Shown here: positions 13,501 through 64,000 of the stretch, one piece after another
How the letters are laid out: the number at the start of each line of letters is the position of its first letter
How positions within the stretch are numbered: the first letter of the stretch is position 1
Origin: Latrodectus hesperus
Lineage: Eukaryota > Arthropoda > Arachnida > Araneae > Theridiidae
Reading direction: 5' to 3'
NCBI GenBank assembly: GCA_037975125.1
Contig: CM075857.1
Span: 95,412,214-95,476,213, forward strand
Length of the DNA stretch: 64,000 bases
Program-made: the position numbers and the translations under genes
Notes under the pieces: model-generated
What the model saw: only the letters and a program-made list of their open reading frames with translations
Told to the model about the DNA's origin: nothing
Databases searched by the model: none

Positions 13501-14928
13501 AAATTTCAGAATTTTTATTCTTTAAACTTCTAATACAATAAACCTGATTTATAATAATTTTTAAAAATTCTCTTTTTAAAGTGTAATTATAGTGTTTTGA
13601 ATATTTAAAATGCCACGAGTTTTATTTATGGTTGAACCACAGTATTTAATTGGGAATGGCATTTATTTAAATTGATTCTTTATCTTCTAGTTAAATAAGT
13701 ATTTGCATGTTTATTATTTGAAAATGAATGTTTTTTTTGTTGTGATATATAAATTTATATGATGTACTTTCAGATAATTATATATTTATTTACTTTTCAT
13801 TTTATAATCAATAAAAAATGACATAAATTTATTTGACTTTTAGATTTTAAATGATATATTAAGGTTCTATATGCAACATTTATCTAACAGCGTAATTTGT
13901 TTAAGTTACTGGCATTTTAAAACATTTTTGTTTTTAATCATTTACTTACGTTATAATAGCAATGTTTTAATTGATTTTTTGTTTTCATTTTGTTTCCAAA
14001 GTCTACATATTTGTTTCAGGTCCGTTTGATAAACTGTCATTTATCATGTTTGCCATAAATCTATGTCCCAAGCTATTTTAATACCTTATTTTGAATCTTT
14101 TCATTGGGTATTTGTAATTTTTAATTGTTTGTGTCTTAAATTAAATCATAAAAAATCTTTGTATAAATTGTTATTACAAAATATTTATGGCATCTCACAA
14201 TAACAATTTTCAATGGAGATTCTTATAGCGATTTTTTTGTACCATTTGCTTATAGCATTATTAATAATTCTTCAAATTTGGAATAATAATTTCTTTAAGA
14301 TGACATAGTTTAGTCTTTTGAAATTACCAATTATTGGTATGTTGATTATGTTTCCTTTTGTGGAAAATTTATTTTTTGATCCTTTATTATCTTAGCCTAT
14401 TTCTTCAATACCAAATTACATAATTTTCCCTTGGATTATTTATTGATTATAATTGTCTTCATATATGTTTACTATTTTGGTAAATTAATAAATTAGAATA
14501 TGTTTGATTGTAAAAAACATATGACATTGTTTTTAGCAGGAAAATATTAATCATTCTCATATTTTATCTCTTTTTTCTGACTCATTCTAACCACAAAATT
14601 GATTCCATTGATATTAGAAAACTATTAATTATTTAATTGTTTGGAATTATTTTTTAATACTTATATATTTTCTTAAATCTTTTAATAGTTTTTTTAACCT
14701 AATTACAATCATATTAAAAAACAATATATATATTTTATTAAAATTGTCTCTTATTATTTCCCAATTTCATTGAAGTTTTTATTCTAATATAATGTTTTGA
14801 AAGACAATTATTATTCATTTTCTTAGAATTGTGATTTAATAGTTTAAACGATTCTAAGAAAAATAATTTGACTTATGATTTATAGTTTATATTTTATATA
14901 AATAAATAATAGATTATTTTCTAAACAG
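10570..14928. other. 3' UTR and/or intron of the basigin-like gene
   Basis: After the isoform A stop codon the DNA is AT-rich and non-coding. It would be 3' UTR for isoform A, up to one of several AATAAA signals, and intron for a transcript spliced to 14929. No repeats with recognisable identity were seen. Confidence 0.4.
10795..10800 (+). terminator. candidate poly(A) signal, isoform A
   Basis: An AATAAA hexamer lies about 225 bases after the TGA of exon 10515-10569, followed by a T-rich stretch. In such AT-rich DNA the hexamer is common by chance, so this is only a candidate. Confidence 0.35.
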
Positions 14929-14965
14929 TGACAAAGTTCCTAAAAAGAAAGAAAAATTCATGTAA
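14929..14965 (+). CDS. Bsg: candidate alternative last exon of basigin-like gene, isoform B tail
   Basis: A T-rich tract ending in TAAACAG precedes TGACAAAG. Joined to the AA left by exon 7051-7186 it keeps frame and reads NDKVPKKKEKFM then TAA at 14963. The phase is exactly that of the other last exon, both begin with an Asn completed across the junction, and the encoded tail is short and Lys-rich as expected for a cytoplasmic end. It lacks the VRQRK end of isoform A. It is supported only by splice site, phase and composition; RNA data would decide it. Confidence 0.5.
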
Positions 14966-17900
14966 TTGTGTATTTTGATCTTTTCTGTCTTGTATATTCT
15001 GGTAAATGATTTTGCTGATTGTCGATGCATAATTATAAAAGGTAACTATTATACTGATGTTAGTATGTGAGTAATAAAAAATAAGAACTATGTGAAGTTA
15101 ATTACCCTATTCGAGAAACAAATTCTTCATACTATATAATTTTTATACTTGCAAATCTGCCTCAGTTTGAAACTTGGTAATGTATGTAAAAATCAGAATT
15201 TTGCATGACTGATATAATTTTCTTTGTAATAGATTGTGTGAATCTTGTTATATTATTTCTTTTTCTAGTCATTTATATTTATTTTATTAATATTATTTTA
15301 CTAATATAATTTTTATTTATTTTTTACATATATTTGGAAACTGAAATAATGGTAGCTTTTGCAGTTCGCAAAGTTGAGATTGTTTATGTGCCAAATTAAT
15401 AATTTCATGTTAAAGAATTTTCTCAAGAAATTTATATTAAAATATAAGCATGTACATTCAAGCGTTGGATTCCTTAATGTCATTTATTTTTAAAATCATT
15501 TTATCCATTTTTCTTAATCTTTGCATTGACACATATTTTTTTTATTATTAGTTTCTAAAAAAATAATTTAATAAAAATGACAAGAATGAATTTTCAAATA
15601 ATTTGTCTGATGTGAGTTTTCATATTTCTTTTTTGGTCACAAATTATATATATGTATCATGAACTAAAAAAATGTTATACTGAACTGCCATTTTCTAAGT
15701 AAATTAACTTTATAAAATATTTTTGTTAAAATTTAGAATGGTTAAATTTAAGTCAAAGTCTTAATCAGCTTACTACAGAAATCTGCATTATGATTTTAAT
15801 CTTAACAAATAAACATTTTTTATAAGTACTCTTAGCTAATTTTTAGGTACAATTCTATTAGCTTGGTTCCAATCATAAACCAAATTTAAAATTTATATTC
15901 TTCTATTCATGAAATAATTATATAAAAAAGCAGATTAGAGTTTTCAGTGGGTGACTATTTTGAGTAAATTGACTTCAAATTTTATAAATTTTTTTCTTAA
16001 AATTTTGGCAAATTTGGTCTAGAAATAAGTTAGCTGCATAGTACCAATTTTCTTGATTTTAAAATTTACTTTTCTTAAAAATTGTCTCTTTTATCTGTGA
16101 ATTAAATATCTGTGATCAAATTGTATTTCACACATTAAATGTTCAATAAATAATGAAAAATATATTATGCTGATTCATTGTCATATCTGCCTTTGAGTGT
16201 TATGTAATTTATTTACTAATTATCTTTTGTTAAATGTATTATTAAAATTTGAATCTCAGAACCATGTATGCTTAAGTTGTCTAGTTCATTTATTTTTATA
16301 GACTTGCTACTTTATCACTTTGTTATTAGTGCACTGTTTATGTATACACTGTTCTATATTCATTATTCTTCTGCTCTGAAAATATTTCTACTTGAAAGTG
16401 ATTATGATTCTGCCTTAAAGTTAGAATCACCTGATAATCATGTTAAAAATTCAGAAAAATTGTGATATGAAAGATGAAATTGTAGTCTTTATGCATTAGT
16501 TATATGTAGAATTAGTCATAAATAAAATATTTTCAATTGAAAATACTAAATGTAAATCTTTAAATTTGTGCCATATTCATATGAAAAATATATGCTTATT
16601 CTGCAGATTTATACAATATTTCTGTCTTGGAATTTTTTTTTTGTGTCATTATTGTACTATAAATGTTTTCCATGAACTACTGCATTGTGAAGTAAAAGAA
16701 GCATGTCTCTTGCTTTAATTTAATTATCTATAAAAAATTAATTAAATTTAAGTTGTTTACTCATTGTTTATTTAAAAAATATTTACATTTTTTCAATAGT
16801 ATAAGATTAGCTAAGTTTTTATTTTGTCATTTTTGGCACAATTTTTTTTACAGTATTAAAGAGCAATAACAGTTTTGATAATTTAAAAATGCTCTATTAA
16901 TCTTGAGTTGCAAGTAGTAATCTATTAAGCAGGTTGTGATTTCAACTTCCATTTTAGATATGGATATTTGTAGAGTTTAAAAAAACTAGGTTGAATGCAA
17001 AAATATAGGTTCTAGCATCCAGAAAGGGACCAATCGAATGACAAATCAAACTCGAGTTCTGTAAAGGTTTATCAAACTTAGTGTCTGAAATAGAAAATTT
17101 CAACTTTAGAAGTTGGAAAGTGTGAGTCAAAGTATGTGAATGACAGAAGTATATTTATTAATACTGTCTTATAATCAAGAGCAAGTAGCTCTAGAATGCC
17201 ATGTTTTAATCCTAGAATATTACCAAAATAATTATCATTTTAAATTTAAAAAGTTATTGCTATAAATGGCAACTTCGATCATTTTTCATATTTATTCCTA
17301 AACACAATGATTTTGAAGTAATTTTTGATGATGAAATTATTTCCAATAAATGTTGTAACTGTTACTAATCATTTTAGCGAGATGACTTTTGTTACAAAAT
17401 AAAATAATGGAAAAGAAATAGTTAACAAACTATCTTGAAAAATTTATTGCCTTTATTTTAATAAATATGTCAGTACGATATTTAAGATAAAAAAAAAGAT
17501 AAGAACGAAATTGCTATTAAAATTTCCTGCTTAATCGAAAACAAATTATTTACTTTATATGACTGTCGTAAAGTGAAGAAATTTCTTTAATTTTCTATAA
17601 ATCAATTAAATTAGAATTACTATATCTGGAGTGTTTCTTTAAAAAAGTTACAAAACACTTTAATTATTGGCTGATATTAAAGCATTAAAGTGAAAATTTC
17701 AATTAGAAAAATTTTTATTTCTTATTTCAACATATATTTATCATTTTAAAAGTATTTATTAAATCGATGAATGTTATTTTTACATTGTAGTATGTAAAAA
17801 AAAGCAAGAGGCAAGCTTCATGATTAATTAATTAGTTTATGTGTCATTGAATATTTTAGTTAAGTAAATTGAATATTGCTATTTATATAGTAATTTTTTT

Positions 17901-19145
17901 GTTAAATTTGTTTCGTTTTTTACTGTTTTAAAGTGTGTTTGTAGATTTTTTACTCATTACATAAATATTCACTGTACATTTATGATAACAAATTTGCAAT
18001 GCTAATTTACAGTAATTCTAGTTACATATTTAAATGTTTTAGGAAAATATAATCTTGTACGAATAGCATATTCTTTCGTTTTTATTTATTTGCTTTTAAT
18101 GTCATTTGTGTGTATTTTTTATTGTTAAAAAGTGTGAAATTTTATAAAAGTAATCAAATTGAGCTTAAATCAATCATTGAATACTGCTTGAAAACATTAA
18201 TTGTAAGAATGCGTAATATTTGTTTTTAAATGTTTTGAATGAATTTAAATTTATATCAGTGGTAATACATTATTTAAAACATTTTGAAATGTGTCTGTCC
18301 TCTATGGATATAATTTTAAATTAGTGAGCAGCAGTATTTTTAATTTTTGGAGAAATTTATTTTTCTTAATTAATAAGAAAATTAGTGACTGTAATTATAT
18401 ATTTGTGTTACAGACTTGTACTGTAAATTTAGGCGCTTTGTCAGTTTGTACATATAACAGTGATAAATTATTTTATGCAGATTATTTATATAAAAATAAT
18501 ATATATATATGTACAGTATTTCATTGATATGTCAAATAGAGAGTGTTTTGTATATATAAACAGTCTTGCTAGTATAAATTTCTTTGTTTTTTGTTGTGGA
18601 TTTTATACAGCATATTGATTTTTCTTTATATTAATGACCTAAATGTGAATCTTTTACTACAATCACTTATTTTCTGTTAATTAAAGACAGTTATATCTAC
18701 TATTTGTCCAGTGATCACATAAGAAATTTGAGTTTTTACTATAGATACTGTAGTATATGAAATGTTGTTACGCATATATTTAATTACATTGATAGTATTC
18801 TAGTCTGTACTGTATTGTGTATTGTTCACTATTTATGGAGTTGACCAGTATGGATGTTTTGATCGTTAACAGAAATTTTTAACTATGCACTTTGAAGTTG
18901 AGTAGTTCACACAAAATACTGTTCTTAAATCATGGTTTTGCTTTGAAATGATTGTCTAAACCCATATCAAATACTACTAAGCAATACTTCAACATGCTGC
19001 TTTAGTTTTTATGGGCAAATGGCGATTTCAAGTAAAAATGCATTCAATTTGATGGATTTCTCAAAGATTATTCAAATCTTGCATTTCTGTGGCGTAGTTA
19101 GTTTGCTACTGTTTGTTCTGCTATTATAATAGTGTTATTTTGTAT
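14966..19145 (+). other. candidate long 3' UTR
   Basis: AT-rich non-coding DNA follows the isoform B stop. The last ~1 kb (about 18200-19150) has a less monotone composition, contains short T/A-rich UTR-like motifs and leads into an AATAAA. An open frame at 16268-16465 has no splice site or recognisable product. I see no other gene here. Confidence 0.35.
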
Positions 19146-19151
19146 AATAAA
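19146..19151 (+). terminator. candidate distal poly(A) signal of basigin-like gene
   Basis: AATAAA sits in the context TGTATAATAAATGAAAC, followed within 30 bases by a GT-rich stretch (GATTGTGTGG) like a downstream cleavage element. This is the best-looking end for a long transcript before the convergent ICE1 gene. Confidence 0.4.
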
Positions 19152-20747
19152 TGAAACTTTATTGTTTTTATACCAATTCGATTGTGTGGTTTTATTATTA
19201 GTATTATATTTGATATAGATAGTAGTGTTAACAATTTATGTTAATTTCTGGATACTGAGTGTTTTCCATTATGACGAAAAAAATTTCTCCTACTAAAAAT
19301 GTTTATTTTAAACAAGGAATATACTTATGTCTATAGTTATCAATACATTAATTGCCGCCATTTTAAATTGAGTTTATATCGATTAGTGACAATTTTTAAA
19401 AAACAGTTACAACATTTCAAAACATGGAAAAGAGAAATTTCTCAAATTTAATTCTATTAAAAAGTTTCTATTCCTGTAATTATGATAAATATTATTTTGA
19501 AGTATAATGATTTAAAATATAACTTCTTTTTTTATGTGGAAAATTTTTTATAGTCGGTACTATAATTCAGTGTCGATTTTGGTCTTGTGAAATTTCCAAA
19601 ATGAATGGGTGCCCCATTTCAACTTACACAGTCTTTAAAGTCTTGTGTCTAGAACTCTGCTATGACTGGAAATCCGAAAACCAAAATAATAGTAACTTTT
19701 TCTATCTTCATTTAAATTGTCAATGAAAAATGATTTGTTAATGTTTATAAAGTTATTCATTTTTCGTATTATCCTTACACAAGGTTTGGTCATATTTTAA
19801 GGGCTTATTGGATTAAACTCTAATTGCGCATGTTTATATAAAATGTAACAGAAAAATTCTGAAATGAGAGTTATGCAATATTCTGAAAATAAATGCAGAA
19901 ATATAAGGGGAGGAAAATCTGTGTTGAAATCGTATAAATGAATGTAATTAAAACTTCAGAAAATATTTTGTAGGAAATTAATACTTGTAAGAAATTAATT
20001 TTACTCTTTAAAAATAAGGAATCTTAATATTATATCGAAATTTAAAATGTTCAAAGTAACCTGTTTATAAAAATAAAATCTCACTATTTGTTAAAATTTT
20101 CATTCTTATTAAGACATATTTCTGTCACAATTTCTAAATAGAAAAAACAATTTAAGAGAAAATCTTTAATTTTGTTAAATAGAACACTTTTGAATTAACT
20201 GGACTTTCTATCATCTTAGAAATTAGGCCGAGTTATATGTTATCTACTTTTAAATGAACTGGTTTTTGAAAAGATAGCTATTTTACACAAAAAATGTTAC
20301 TTTGTTTTTTTTTCTGCACTATTGAACTATTTAATGCAAATAATTATAGTCATAAATAAATACCAGTTTGAATAGAAATTTTTTTACTTAAATCTTTTCT
20401 TTATATTTATGATAGAAAAAGAAGAAATCTAATTAAAAACATATGTAGAAGACAGAAGTATGTATCAATTTTACCATGCGAAGACCCCTAAAATAAAATA
20501 GGAAAATTTGAAAGAAAAATTGCAAATAAACAATCTCTTACTCATGTATTTTTTTAAAAATATAACACACCTTCAGAATTTGGTGTATTTAATGCACAAT
20601 AGTAACTTTGAAAATGTTAAACTGAAATGAACACGAAATTTTAAAAAGTGTAGGGTTTTCTAATTAAAAATTTTTTAAAATTTTCAGATAATTTCACATA
20701 GAAAATATATTGGGATGTATTTTAAATTAAATACGCAAATGTATAAA
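19152..20747. other. intergenic region between convergent genes
   Basis: AT-rich DNA separates the + strand basigin-like gene from the - strand ICE1-like gene. I see no coding sequence, RNA gene or recognisable repeat in it. Confidence 0.4.
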
Positions 20748-20753
20748 TTTATT
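20748..20753 (-). terminator. candidate poly(A) signal of ICE1-like gene
   Basis: On the minus strand an AATAAA hexamer lies about 170 bases past the TGA at 20922-20924. It would give a short 3' UTR. Other A/T-rich hexamers occur nearby, so the choice is tentative. Confidence 0.35.
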
Positions 20754-20921
20754 TTTAGCTGCATTTGTATTGAAATTTACAATAATCTTTTTTAACATAT
20801 TTAAACTGAGACATTAATTTAAAATATATACAATTGTAAAAAATAAAGATTTTTTTAAAAAAATTAATATAATTCATAAATTTTTTTACATATAATACAA
20901 ATAACACTTAATGAGAGAGAC

Positions 20922-63572
<42,651 letters not shown>

Positions 63573-64000
63573 CTATAAATAATATAAATTTAAAAACCAA
63601 AAGAGTTAATGAAAAACTTTGACATATAATTTTTATAAAAACAATTTAATTGCTAAATTGGAACATGAATAATATAGGTTATTTTTCCCATCTCCATGAT
63701 TACCAGGCAGTAATAAGCAAGCAATAAAAAATGTGAATAATATTTTTTAATATTTTTTTCCCAATCAGACTCAAGAATGATCATTCTAGAAAAAAAAATA
63801 TCAACATTTACATGACTTTTTACTTTGTTATGACTCAATTTTAATAGGTTAAAAGTTGAGACCTCTATAAAAAGAGATTTTAACACGTGTTAAAACTAGC
63901 TTTCCTATAGCTTTACAAATTTTCTACAAGTAGTTAAAATATTCTTTTATATATTTAAAGTTGCTTATTATCAATTCTATGATATTTTTTATCAAAAAAT
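63573..64000. other. ICE1-like intron, cut by window end
   Basis: AT-rich DNA up to the end of the window. An open frame at 63653-63886 has no supporting splice sites or recognisable product. Confidence 0.45.

Noticed and set aside
16268..16465. 65-codon + strand frame as a third last exon of the basigin-like gene
   Set aside because: No acceptor in the right phase and a composition typical of chance AT-rich frames.

Overview
The window is eukaryotic nuclear DNA. It is very AT-rich, its genes are split by kilobase-scale introns with GT/AG splice sites, and it carries tRNA-derived SINEs, LINE and mariner relics and long (AC)n/(AT)n tracts. An arthropod fits best, and an arachnid (spider-like) genome is my guess from the gene forms and SINE style; this is inference, not proof.

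Two real genes are supported, and they converge tail to tail. On the + strand (about 1-19150) lies the 3' part of a basigin/neuroplastin-type membrane glycoprotein gene: the last Ig domain is split over exons 3213-3326 and 3916-4089, the hallmark transmembrane segment with its intramembrane Glu is in exon 7051-7186, and there are two candidate last exons (10515-10569 and 14929-14965) that join in the same phase and give different cytoplasmic tails. Its 5' exons are upstream of the window. Long AT-rich 3' UTR candidates run to a poly(A) signal near 19146.

On the - strand (20922-63572, continuing past the right edge) lies a very large gene whose C-terminal region matches ICE1, the scaffold of the Little Elongation Complex (Pol II/III snRNA transcription). 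I could join 15 coding exons with consistent phases, 10,851 nt including the stop, giving at least 3,616 residues. From the N-terminal side the visible part holds coiled-coil exons, an array of duplicated small exons (Lys-rich exon plus short exon), one giant exon with 114-residue tandem repeats (44540-48310), a second giant exon rich in Ser/Asn/Lys with two more internal repeat families (37296-43133), and four small exons that finish the conserved helical C-terminal domain.

The rest is intron and intergenic DNA. The 7.7-kb ICE1 intron 29628-37295 is a transposon graveyard: a fold-back mariner made of two inverted 3' ends, a decayed RNase H LINE, a hAT-like relic, two tRNA-type SINEs, a 28-bp perfect inverted repeat 2.7 kb apart enclosing a ~275-bp tandem array, and (AC)n/(AT)n tracts near both splice sites. 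Other introns hold a 5'-truncated LINE with a 15-bp target-site duplication (26328-27799) and a gag-fragment/SINE chimera flanked by a 12-bp duplication (49482-50099). I found no intact tRNA, rRNA or CRISPR.
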